A stretch of 64,000 nt of DNA from Mycobacterium sp. 852013-51886_SCH5428379 (lineage in GTDB: Bacteria; Actinomycetota; Actinomycetes; Mycobacteriales; Mycobacteriaceae), in the NCBI RefSeq assembly GCF_001665575.1, contig NZ_LZSU01000036.1:186001-250000 (forward strand), read 5' to 3'. The stretch's first letter is position 1, and the number at the start of each line of letters is the position of its first letter. The translations under genes and the position numbers were made by a program. This document shows positions 57,869-64,000 of the stretch, one piece after another. Below the pieces are notes generated by a model that saw only the letters and a list, made by a program, of their open reading frames with translations, was not told the origin of the DNA and made no database searches.

Positions 57869-58648
57869 TCAGTCTCCGGCGCGGTCCGCGTTGGCGTGGA
57901 TTGCCTCGCGGCAGTACTGCGCGAGGCCCGGGAGCCCGAAGGATTCGTCGTAGGTGGCGACGTATCTGGGGTCGCTGACGTACATGTCGCCCAGATTGCG
58001 GTGGAAGGCCGGCGGGCACTCGTAGAACCAGCGGTTCACATGCCGTCGGTGTAGCTCCGCGGCGTCCATCGCCTCCCTGGACTCGGGTGGCAGCCCGGCG
58101 CGGAACGCGTCGGCCAGGGCCTTCTCGACGGCTTCTCCCTCGGTCTTGATCTGAATCCAGTCGTCCTTGCCGTAGGCCTTCGCCCGTCGCTGCGATTCCT
58201 TCCACTCCGCGGTCTCGCCCCACTTCTGTTCGGCTTCCGCCTGATAGTCGTCGAAGCCGTCGCCGAAGAGCTCGCGCATGTCGTCGTCGGTCATGGGGGT
58301 GTTCGTCATCGCTTTCTCCAATGCCTGGTCGATTGCCTCGACGAGCTCGTTCAGCTCGTCGAGCCGGGCCATGACGCGTTCGCGTTGGCGGAGCAGATGG
58401 CTGACCTCGTCGCCCTCGGCGAGCAGACTGGCGATCTCGTCGAGCGACAGTTCGAGCCGGCGGTAGACGATCACCTGCGACAGGCGCATCAGGTCTGCCG
58501 ACGTGTACACGCGGTAGCCCGATGCCGTTCGTCGACTCGGGTTCAACAAGCCGATCTGGTCGTAGTGGTGAAGCGTCCGGACCGTGATGCCGAACCGCTC
58601 CGCGACCTGGCCCACGGTGAGTGCGTCCACCAGCGTCTCCTGCGTCAC
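57869..58648 (-). CDS. MerR-family regulator with TipAS ligand domain
   Basis: A 259-residue regulator: HTH region LTVGQVAERFGITVRTLHHYDQIGLLNPSRRTASGYRVYTSADLMRL, a dimerisation coiled coil (about residues 80-115), then a TipAS-like antibiotic-binding domain with GKDDWIQIKTEGEAVEKAL and FHRNLGDMYVSDPRYVATYD. TipAL-type proteins activate their own promoters on binding thiopeptides and related drugs. GTG 58648 follows a -10 box by 7 bases. The promoter at 58656-58686 has MerR-type architecture, so autoregulation is likely. Confidence 0.9.
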   Translation of the reverse strand: MTQETLVDALTVGQVAERFGITVRTLHHYDQIGLLNPSRRTASGYRVYTSADLMRLSQVIVYRRLELSLDEIASLLAEGDEVSHLLRQRERVMARLDELNELVEAIDQALEKAMTNTPMTDDDMRELFGDGFDDYQAEAEQKWGETAEWKESQRRAKAYGKDDWIQIKTEGEAVEKALADAFRAGLPPESREAMDAAELHRRHVNRWFYECPPAFHRNLGDMYVSDPRYVATYDESFGLPGLAQYCREAIHANADRAGD

Positions 58649-58653
58649 GTCGA

Positions 58654-59544
58654 TCAGAGTGCTGCCTCACGTCGCGTGAGGGTCAAGCTCGACGATATTC
58701 GTGCGGCGACGAGCGCGGCCAGCATCGCCGCCACACACCACAGGCCGTCCTCCTTGAGCCCCCAGTTGACCGAGACCAGGGTGGCGGCCCCGGCCACGCA
58801 CAGCAGGGTGCCGACGAGCGCGCTACGCCCGCCGGGTCCGGTCACCGCGCCACCGTCCCAGTAGGGCAGCGGCGAGTTCTCCAGCGGTCGTAGCGCGATG
58901 AACGCGGCGCCGACCAGCACCACCATGATCACCACCTGAACGATGGACAGCACGATGAAACCCGTTGCGGCCGGGTCGAACCGCGGGAAGCCGAGATAGT
59001 CGAACGTCAGGTGCATCCCGAGCAGCACCGGCATATGCCAGAGGTAGAGCGTCATCGCGCCTGAGTTGCCGATCGCGGTCAGCCACCAGACCCGCGGCCG
59101 CCGAGCCCACCGGGAAATGGCGGGGGCGGCGGCAATCGCCAAGGCGCACAACATGATCGCGTGGCCGGCCAGCAGTAACGACGGCGGCGACATGTTCTTG
59201 AGCTGCTGGGTCTCCACACCGACGAGGCTGAGCTCGTAGGGGCCCAGCCACATCAGCACGACGTTGACCGCGAACATGGCGGCCCCGAGCGTGACGCCCG
59301 CCCGGGGGCGCAGCAGCCCGCGGCGGTACGCCACGCCGAGCAGACCGGGCAGCAGCCACACCACGGTGTTCACATACCCGAGCGCCGAGAAGCTCTCGAC
59401 GTTGAGCCGGATGACGTCGACCGTCGCGATGACGCCGTACGTCACCGCCATCGCGGCGATCAGCCGGCCGGTCGTGTGCACCCTGCTCAGCAGCGGCACC
59501 GCGGCGAGCACCAGCACGTACGCGCCGAGAAACCACAGTGTCGG
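58654..59544 (-). pseudogene. Acyltransferase family 3 gene, N-terminus lost by integration
   Basis: The minus strand encodes the C-terminal ~297 residues of an acyltransferase-3/OafA-like membrane protein, with many spans: LWFLGAYVLVLAAVPLLSRV, YVNTVVWLLPGLLGVAYRRG, AMTLYLWHMPVLLGMHL. The usual N-terminal ~80-100 residues with the catalytic histidine are absent. Homology ends near 59544 and the frame hits a stop at 59554-59556. A serine integrase gene begins 24 bases further, so this looks like an attachment site half. The missing N-terminus should lie at the other end of the element. The 3' end carries the MerR promoter. Confidence 0.75.
58656..58686 (-). promoter_or_regulatory. MerR-type promoter with 19-bp spacer and operator
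   Basis: On the minus strand TTGACC (58681-58686), a 19-base spacer and CACTCT (58656-58661) lie 7 bases before the GTG at 58648. The spacer holds the perfect inverted repeat CCTCACG-TCG-CGTGAGG (58665-58681). The over-long spacer with a central dyad is the classic target of MerR activators. It lies inside the 3' end of the acyltransferase gene. Confidence 0.75.
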
Positions 59545-59556
59545 TCGAAGGCACTA
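59533..59556. other. Probable attL junction (left end of integrated element)
   Basis: Acyltransferase coding similarity stops near 59544, and the integrase promoter begins at 59555. The crossover must lie in or next to this stretch; the exact core cannot be read without the other junction. Confidence 0.55.
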
Positions 59557-59567
59557 ATGTCCGCTAC

Positions 59568-60941
59568 ATGCGAACGGCCATCTATCTGCGGCAGTCTCTC
59601 GACAAGGCCGGTCTTGAGCTGGGCATAGACCGCCAGCGGGAGGACTGCTTGGCGCTGTGTGAGGCGCGGCGGTGGTCCCACCCGGTCGAGTACATGGAGA
59701 ACAACACCAGCGCGACCCGTGGCATCCGCACGGAGTATCAGCGGATGCTCACGGACATCGCTGAGGGCCGCATCAGCGCAATCGTCGCGTGGCACCCTGA
59801 CCGGCTGTACCGCAAGCTGCGGGATCTCCTGCCGCTGATCGAGCTGTGCAACGAACGTGGCGTGACCATCGCGACCGTCGAGTCGGGCGACCTCGATCTG
59901 TCGACCGACTCGGGGCGACTCGTCGCGAAGATCCTCGGTGCCGTCAGTGAAGGTGAAGGGGAGCGCCGTACCGCACGGCAGAAGCGGGCCATGCGGCAGC
60001 TCGCCGCGAACGGCAAGGGGTGGGGACACCGCAGCTTCGGCTACGTCTACGACCACGTGGACCCACGACTGGACCCGGCCGAGGCTGAGGCCGTGCGCCA
60101 GGGCTACGCCGACCTACTACGGGGAGCAACCCTGTACCGGATCGCGAAGCAGTGGAACGAAGCGGGACTGAGGACGACGCAGAGCGGCAACCTGTTCGAC
60201 TCCACGTCTGTCGGCCGCGTGCTCCGCAGCCCGCGCAACGCCGGTCTCCGGGCCTACAAGGGCGACGTGGTTGGCCCGGGTGACTGGCCTGCCATCGTGG
60301 ACCGGGCGACGTGGGAGGCGGCGTGCGTCGTCATGTCGGGCAAGGGTCGGCAGTGGGGCGCTGACCGGGCACGGGTACAGCTCCTCGGCGGGCTGCTGGT
60401 GTGCGGCGAATGCGGCAAGGGCCTGGGTACCGGCAGGCGCGAAAACGGCGGGCCGAGGATCTACAAGTGCAAGACCATGGGCTGTTACAAGGTGAACCGC
60501 AAGGTGGACGAGCTGGACGCCTGGGTGTCTGAGCTGATGGTGCAGACGCTGAGCCGCCGCCAGTGGGCGCGTCCCGACACCGGCGAAGACGTTTCGGTGT
60601 TGCAGGCTCAGGCTGACGTGATCCGGGCACGAATGGATTCCCTCGCAATAGAGTTCGCGGTGGGTGAACTGACGGCCAGCCAGTTGCGGGCAGCCACCGA
60701 GACGATGAAAGCCAGCCTTGCAGAGGTGGAGGAGAAGATCGCGGCGAGCGTGCACCGCCACGCAGTGCAGGATGTTCTGTCCTACGCAGACCTGAGTGCC
60801 GAGTGGGACAGCCTGGAGGTGGACCGCAAGCGCATGCTCATTCAGACGCTCACAACTCGCATCACGGTCAACCGGCTCGGGAAGGGCGGCAAGTCCTTCC
60901 CGGTGGGCACCGGTATTGAGGTGGAGTGGCGAAGCGCCTGA
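59568..60941 (+). CDS. Large serine recombinase (integrase)
   Basis: A 457-residue integrase. The N-terminal resolvase domain begins MRTAIYLRQSLDKAG with the catalytic serine S10, then RPDRLYRK-type ADRLYRKLRDLL and VKILGAVSEGEGERRTARQKRA. A recombinase domain follows (about 150-250) and a zinc ribbon CGECGKGL...CKTMGC, then a coiled coil (about 340-400). It cuts attP and attB to insert the element; excision needs a directionality factor. TAATGT ends 7 bases before the ATG at 59568, a leaderless start. Confidence 0.95.
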   Translation: MRTAIYLRQSLDKAGLELGIDRQREDCLALCEARRWSHPVEYMENNTSATRGIRTEYQRMLTDIAEGRISAIVAWHPDRLYRKLRDLLPLIELCNERGVTIATVESGDLDLSTDSGRLVAKILGAVSEGEGERRTARQKRAMRQLAANGKGWGHRSFGYVYDHVDPRLDPAEAEAVRQGYADLLRGATLYRIAKQWNEAGLRTTQSGNLFDSTSVGRVLRSPRNAGLRAYKGDVVGPGDWPAIVDRATWEAACVVMSGKGRQWGADRARVQLLGGLLVCGECGKGLGTGRRENGGPRIYKCKTMGCYKVNRKVDELDAWVSELMVQTLSRRQWARPDTGEDVSVLQAQADVIRARMDSLAIEFAVGELTASQLRAATETMKASLAEVEEKIAASVHRHAVQDVLSYADLSAEWDSLEVDRKRMLIQTLTTRITVNRLGKGGKSFPVGTGIEVEWRSA

Positions 60942-61100
60942 CGGTCCCCCTGTAACCTCCCTCCGCTGCGTGGGAACATGTCTCTCAGCTAATACTCGAT
61001 GCTCTGTCGAGCGATTGCGTGAGACAATGGACATACGGGTGATTGACTCTCCCGGTTCGCTATTCACCGATCCCGCCATGGCGCATCTACCAGCCTGCGG
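60942..61100. other. Non-coding gap after integrase
   Basis: No coding frame of note in these 159 bases. It could hold control signals for the divergent element functions but no clean dyad was seen. Confidence 0.35.
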
Positions 61101-61325
61101 ATGGAGCAGCAATTGAGCACACCACTACGTGGCGACCGGCTACTGAGCCTGGACGAGATCGCCGTGGCAATCGACCGCACCCGCCACACGGTGCGCTGGA
61201 TGCGGCAAAACCAGCGCGGCCCTCGAACCTTCCTACACCGCGGCCGGATCGTGGCTTACGAGTCAGAGGTACGTGACTGGCTGCGTGCCGAGGAAGCCCG
61301 TACAGCACGGGCCGGTGTCCGTTGA
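61101..61325 (+). CDS. Excisionase-like HTH DNA-binding protein
   Basis: A 74-residue protein with a winged-HTH excisionase/MerR-like core: LLSLDEIAVAIDRTRHTVRWMRQNQRGPRTFLHRGRIVAYESEVRDWLRAEE. In actinophages such proteins near the integrase often act as helix-turn-helix excisionases or Cro-like controllers. Direct evidence for recombination directionality is absent. ATG 61101; its TGA overlaps the TTG of the next gene. Confidence 0.7.
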   Translation: MEQQLSTPLRGDRLLSLDEIAVAIDRTRHTVRWMRQNQRGPRTFLHRGRIVAYESEVRDWLRAEEARTARAGVR

Positions 61326-61927
61326 GCGTCGACAAGTTCGCGTACATTAAGGCTCTACGCGGAGCCAAGATGACCCTCGCGGAGCGATGTGTACTACTCG
61401 CAGTCTGGGACTACTCGAACGCTGACGGCACCAACGCCTACGCGGGTGTCCAGCGGATCGCCGAAGATGTCGGCATCAACGAACGCACCGTGCGACGTGC
61501 CCTGCAGGCGCTATGTGCGGCCGGGTGGCTGCGCAAGGAATCGACCGGTGGCCGGTCCGGTGACGGTGCGCGGTGGGCGTCCGTCTACTCGCTGACCGTC
61601 CCGTCTCAACCGGACATTGACGACACTCAACCGGACACTCGCGACACTCAACCGGACATTGACGACATGTCAACCGGGCCTCAGACCCTCCCACCAGAGC
61701 CTCTACCAAATCCTCTTACACCAGATCCAGATACATCAGATCCCGTCGCGGGCGATCCTGCGCCACCCGCCGTCGTCGGCCGGTTCCCGCACCACGACAA
61801 GCGGGACGGCTACCAGGACGGCTGCCAACGCTGCGAGTGGGACGGGCGCGTATGCACCGACCACTACCGATCAGATTTCGGGATCGCGGACTACGCAGCA
61901 CAGGTGCTCACTGGCGCGAGTCGGTGA
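61322..61927 (+). CDS. Phage replication-initiator-like HTH protein
   Basis: A 201-residue protein with an N-terminal winged helix-turn-helix (MTLAERCVLLAVWDYSNADG, RIAEDVGINERTVRRALQALCAAGWLRKE), a repetitive acidic linker of TQPDIDD-like heptads, a Pro-rich hinge and a C-terminal patch with HxxxxDGYQDGCQRCEWDG. HTH plus linker is typical of actinophage replication initiators/O-like proteins. TTG 61322 is the start (coupled to the upstream gene). Function is inferred. Confidence 0.6.
   Translation: MSVDKFAYIKALRGAKMTLAERCVLLAVWDYSNADGTNAYAGVQRIAEDVGINERTVRRALQALCAAGWLRKESTGGRSGDGARWASVYSLTVPSQPDIDDTQPDTRDTQPDIDDMSTGPQTLPPEPLPNPLTPDPDTSDPVAGDPAPPAVVGRFPHHDKRDGYQDGCQRCEWDGRVCTDHYRSDFGIADYAAQVLTGASR
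61605..61667. repeat. 21-base tandem repeat (three units) in the initiator-like gene
   Basis: Units at 61605-61625, 61626-61646 and 61647-61667; units 1 and 3 are identical, unit 2 differs at four bases. They encode TQPDIDD-type heptads in the linker, in frame, followed by the start of a fourth unit. Confidence 0.85.
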
Positions 61928-62006
61928 CCACATCTCCCTGTATCCCCCGATCCAGGCCCTATAGGATTGGACATAAACAATTGCGGCAGAACGGGATTGA
62001 CAAGAC

Positions 62007-62411
62007 ATGAGCCAGACCACCGTCACCCACGGATACCCGCGCACCACATGCCCGTTGTGCGCCAAGGATGTTGCCCGCGACCCCGCTAAGGGAACCTACT
62101 TCCAGCACGGGCCACGGCAGCGCCGCTGCCCGGCATCCCGGCTCACCGAGGACCAGGCCCGCGCCTTCCGGCCCGAAGGAACCCCGCAGCTTCGCTGCGA
62201 CTACGTGAGCTTCCTCAAGCGACAGTTCGAGATCGGCGACGCCGCGCCGGTAGCCAAGTGGTTGGGCTTGACCTACGTGCCGACGACCGCACCGTCCGGC
62301 ATGACCGCCGAACAGGGGCTCGCCTTCCTCGTCGCCGACGCCCGCGACTGGATCATGCGCGTGTACAAGCGGCTGTACGGCACACCCAACGTGTGGGAGT
62401 GGTCGCCGTGA
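62007..62411 (+). CDS. Zinc-finger phage protein
   Basis: A 134-residue protein with an N-terminal zinc-ribbon-like region (TTCPLCAKDVARDPAKGTYFQHGPRQRRCPASR: C-x2-C and H/C pairs). The remainder (YVSFLKRQFEIGDAAPVAKWLGLTYVP, DWIMRVYKRLYGTPNVWEW) is helical. Probably a small accessory replication or regulatory protein. The TGA overlaps the GTG of the next frame (GTGA), linking the two. Confidence 0.6.
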   Translation: MSQTTVTHGYPRTTCPLCAKDVARDPAKGTYFQHGPRQRRCPASRLTEDQARAFRPEGTPQLRCDYVSFLKRQFEIGDAAPVAKWLGLTYVPTTAPSGMTAEQGLAFLVADARDWIMRVYKRLYGTPNVWEWSP

Positions 62412-62626
62412 CCGCACCGGCCGTCTGGGCGACCGGCAGCGCCTCGATTCTGCAGATGCGCCACCGCTGGGTCACGATCCGCTGCCCGTTCCAGTGCAAG
62501 GCCGGGATTCACATCCACACCCGTGAGTCCCTCGGTTCCACGGCCGTTCTAGCTGGCTGCCACGTCCCACACCGCCCGCGCACCTACTCCATCCCCGAAC
62601 CCGCACCACGGAAGAGGCACCCATGA
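62408..62626 (+). CDS. Small phage protein with Cys/His pairs
   Basis: A 72-residue frame (VTAPAVWATGSASILQMRHRW...) with RCPFQCKAGIHIHTRE and AGCHVPHRP, pairs that could bind zinc. No family recognised. It overlaps the genes on both sides by 4 bases (GTGA and ATGA), a typical phage-type coupling that favours it being real. Confidence 0.55.
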   Translation: MTAPAVWATGSASILQMRHRWVTIRCPFQCKAGIHIHTRESLGSTAVLAGCHVPHRPRTYSIPEPAPRKRHP

Positions 62627-62838
62627 CCGGCTACATCAAGCCGTCCGACTACGCAGCCAGCCCGCGCAGCACCGACCCCGCCGTCCTGCTGCGCGAAGAG
62701 CGAATCCGCTCGCGATACCTGCGCGAGCAGCTCGACGCCGCCGACAACGAGATCGCCGCCCGCGAGCGCCTGGTGAACCAGATGTACGCCGAGGCCGCCG
62801 CGTCCGCCCAGCCCGCTACTCCTGGTCCGTCTCGTTAA
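62623..62838 (+). CDS. Small helical phage protein
   Basis: A 71-residue protein: a coil then a long charged helix (VLLREERIRSRYLREQLDAADNEIAARERLVNQMYAEAAA), probably dimeric. No family recognised. ATG 62623 overlaps the previous stop. The 3' end overlaps the opposite gene by 23 bases. Confidence 0.55.
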   Translation: MTGYIKPSDYAASPRSTDPAVLLREERIRSRYLREQLDAADNEIAARERLVNQMYAEAAASAQPATPGPSR

Positions 62839-63079
62839 CCGCCTCGGCCACCATCTGCAACACCTGCGAACGTGGCAACCCGGCCGCCTCAAACATCTGG
62901 ATGAGGCGTGAGGACAAGTGGACGAACCCGTCGAACAGACCCTGCACTCCGCCTGGCTCACTGACGTATTCGCTGGCGATCTGTGAGGCGAGGGCAGTGC
63001 CCTCCTCCTCCGCGAAGTAGGCGGTCATCACCGCGATTGCACGGCGCGTGTTCTCCGCTCTCGCTGCCTTGTCGTACAT
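62816..63079 (-). CDS. Small helical protein of the element
   Basis: An 87-residue helical protein, MYDKAARAENTRRAIAVMTAYFAEEEG then EAAGLPRSQVLQMVAEAVNETDQE. No family recognised; it stands alone on the minus strand, ending convergently with the 71-residue gene and starting 15 bases from the HNH gene. Minus-strand single genes like this in prophages are often moron-type or regulatory. Confidence 0.5.
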   Translation of the reverse strand: MYDKAARAENTRRAIAVMTAYFAEEEGTALASQIASEYVSEPGGVQGLFDGFVHLSSRLIQMFEAAGLPRSQVLQMVAEAVNETDQE

Positions 63080-63094
63080 GAACGGAGTATCGCA

Positions 63095-63460
63095 GTGGGA
63101 AGCCTGTTCCGTCCGTGCATCGAATGCGGCGACCTCATCGGCTCAGGGTCGCGATGCCCTGACTGCCGGCTCCCCAGCCCCTCGAAACCCTCTGCAGCGA
63201 AGCGCGGCTATCCCGCATGGTGGCGGCGTCTTAGCAAGGCCGCGACGACGGCGCAGGGCTTCTGCAGCACGTGCCTCACCACCGGCACACCGCGCAACCC
63301 GCTAACCCTCGACCACGGCCCAGAAGCGTGGGCGCTCATCCAAGCAGGCAGGCGACTCACCCTCAAAGACGTTGCAGCAGGACGCCTCTCAGTCCAGTGC
63401 ATGAGCTGTAACAACAAGCTCGGAGCAGCACGCGGCGAGAACGTCACCCGCACCGTCTAG
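63095..63460 (+). CDS. HNH endonuclease
   Basis: A 121-residue protein with two structural zinc knuckles (CIECGDLIGSGSRCPDC and CSTC...CMSC) and the HNH core: LTLDHGPEAW (first His) and VQCMSCNNKLGAARG with the invariant asparagine. Such small HNH proteins commonly lie next to the terminase and cut DNA at cos or help packaging. GTG 63095 is the start. No terminase is in view; the next stretch is non-coding. Confidence 0.8.
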   Translation: MGSLFRPCIECGDLIGSGSRCPDCRLPSPSKPSAAKRGYPAWWRRLSKAATTAQGFCSTCLTTGTPRNPLTLDHGPEAWALIQAGRRLTLKDVAAGRLSVQCMSCNNKLGAARGENVTRTV

Positions 63461-63638
63461 ACGCGCCCCTGACGCAACGAGAGTCATCTTCTCGCCCCTG
63501 ACTGCGCCCGACGCCTAAACGTGCGCTCACGGGCCGCGCAGGGACCAGCAAAGCGATGCGGGGACGGGCCCCAAGTGATCTGGACCGAGACCCAGACGGG
63601 CAAAGCGCAGGGTCGATTACTTTCTGCAGGAGGGCAGA
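63461..63638. other. Non-coding gap after HNH gene
   Basis: No frame of interest in 178 bases. CGCCCCTGAC occurs twice (about 63464 and 63494) but without wider symmetry. It may hold a promoter or a cos-like site; not determined. Confidence 0.3.
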
Positions 63639-64000
63639 TTAGCTCTTGTAGCGTTGAATCAACTTCTCGTCGCCATCGTCCATGCTGGCGACGATTCCGA
63701 TCCACTTCTCGAAAGACAGGAGTGCAGAATCGATCTGTCGCTGCAGCCTGCTTCGACTTGCGTTTAGTTTCCGGCTAGCCTGCTCTACCTCTTCGGTGTC
63801 TACCTGATCGCGGCTGTATGCCTTCTTGAGTCGGTCGGCGTACCACTTCACGTTTTCAAGATCGCTGGGAACCATGTAAGCCGCTGTACGGATGTCTGTA
63901 AGCCAGCTTGAGGTCGGGGACGTTAGCCCCTCCGTTCCTAGCGTTTCGATTTGCTCCTCTAACGTGACGAAAATACCAAGCACGTCATCAGGTGGGGGGT
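63639..64000 (-). CDS. Uncharacterised helical protein, partial (runs off window)
   Basis: The minus strand is open from the right edge to a stop at 63639, at least 120 codons (a GTG at 63983 gives MLGIFVTLEEQIETLGTEG...). It is helical and charged (NVKWYADRLKKAYSRDQVDTEEVEQASRKLNASRSRLQRQIDSALLSFEKW). Base composition is noticeably lower in GC than the rest, suggesting separate acquisition. No family recognised; the true start may be beyond the window. Confidence 0.55.
   Translation of the reverse strand, partial: PPPDDVLGIFVTLEEQIETLGTEGLTSPTSSWLTDIRTAAYMVPSDLENVKWYADRLKKAYSRDQVDTEEVEQASRKLNASRSRLQRQIDSALLSFEKWIGIVASMDDGDEKLIQRYKS

Larger units (their letters stand above)
59545..64000. mobile_element. 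Integrated element (prophage or satellite), left part
   Basis: Starts with a large serine integrase at the junction with the broken acyltransferase gene, followed by an excisionase-like HTH, a replication-initiator-like protein, small zinc-finger proteins, an HNH nuclease and a minus-strand gene of lower GC. The layout resembles serine-integrase prophage-like elements such as phiRv1 in M. tuberculosis. No capsid, tail or lysis genes are in view; the right end is outside the window, so a complete prophage, a satellite or a remnant are all possible. Confidence 0.8.

Noticed and set aside
61605-61667. Short CRISPR-like array
   Set aside because: The units are adjacent with no spacers and lie in frame within a gene.
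63521-63778. 85-codon plus-strand frame
   Set aside because: It overlaps the minus-strand gene at 63639 and has low-complexity, Arg/Ser-rich content without a ribosome site.
59545-64000. Complete prophage
   Set aside because: No capsid, tail, terminase or lysis gene lies in the window and the right junction is not visible.

Overview
This is high-GC actinobacterial DNA, almost certainly from a rapidly growing Mycobacterium (Mycolicibacterium). The gene order follows the M. tuberculosis chromosome around Rv1092c-Rv1112 (coaA, glyA, desA2, phoH2, fum, glpX, DUF4245, AI-2E, 3beta-HSD, xseB/xseA, lipid-droplet protein, ispH, DUF6542, ychF). It resumes around Rv1141c-Rv1155 (echA, mcr, SDR, sir2, short GntR, LCM methyltransferase, Rv1155-like F420 protein). 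Family-level matches are from memory; no search was run.

Layout. 1-9.2 kb: central metabolism (pantothenate kinase, serine hydroxymethyltransferase, acyl desaturase, fumarase, GlpX) plus the PhoAT-PhoH2 toxin-antitoxin pair. 9.2-16.8 kb: an AI-2E transporter/SDR group, then a sulfatase with its formylglycine-generating enzyme and a HAD phosphatase. 17-24.2 kb: MgtC, KstR-type 3beta-hydroxysteroid dehydrogenase, exonuclease VII, IspH, YchF. 24.2-29.1 kb: small stress and membrane genes, a permuted-papain amidase, an adenylate cyclase, DJ-1 and HD proteins. 29.2-33.7 kb: a 979-residue kinase/M23-like/PLP-lyase fusion with a hydrolase and a divergent TetR. 33.8-40.1 kb: Mce-associated proteins, hydrolase, WS/DGAT-like acyltransferase, DoxX and DUF3556. 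40.1-44.2 kb: GntR and a beta-oxidation trio. 44.3-52.8 kb: fasciclin, carbonic-anhydrase-like, CPBP, MFS, then echA/mcr/SDR/nitronate monooxygenase. 53.1-58.6 kb: methyltransferases, sirtuin, regulators. From about 59.54 kb to the right edge lies an integrated element (large serine integrase, excisionase-like HTH, replication-initiator-like protein, zinc-finger proteins, HNH nuclease). It has cut a chromosomal acyltransferase gene in two.

The regulatory layer is unusually readable. Three sites match the KstR operator TnnAACnnGTTnnA, in front of an SDR operon, the 3beta-HSD gene and the DUF3556 gene. At least fifteen genes have a TAnnnT-like -10 box ending 6-7 bases before the start codon, the signature of leaderless transcripts, and this also fixes several starts. 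A MerR-type promoter with a 19-bp spacer, a palindrome over the desA2 -10 box, and a palindrome over the -35 of the thiolase operon can be placed to the base. A 66-base palindromic element occurs twice, 29 kb apart. No rRNA, tRNA or CRISPR array was seen.
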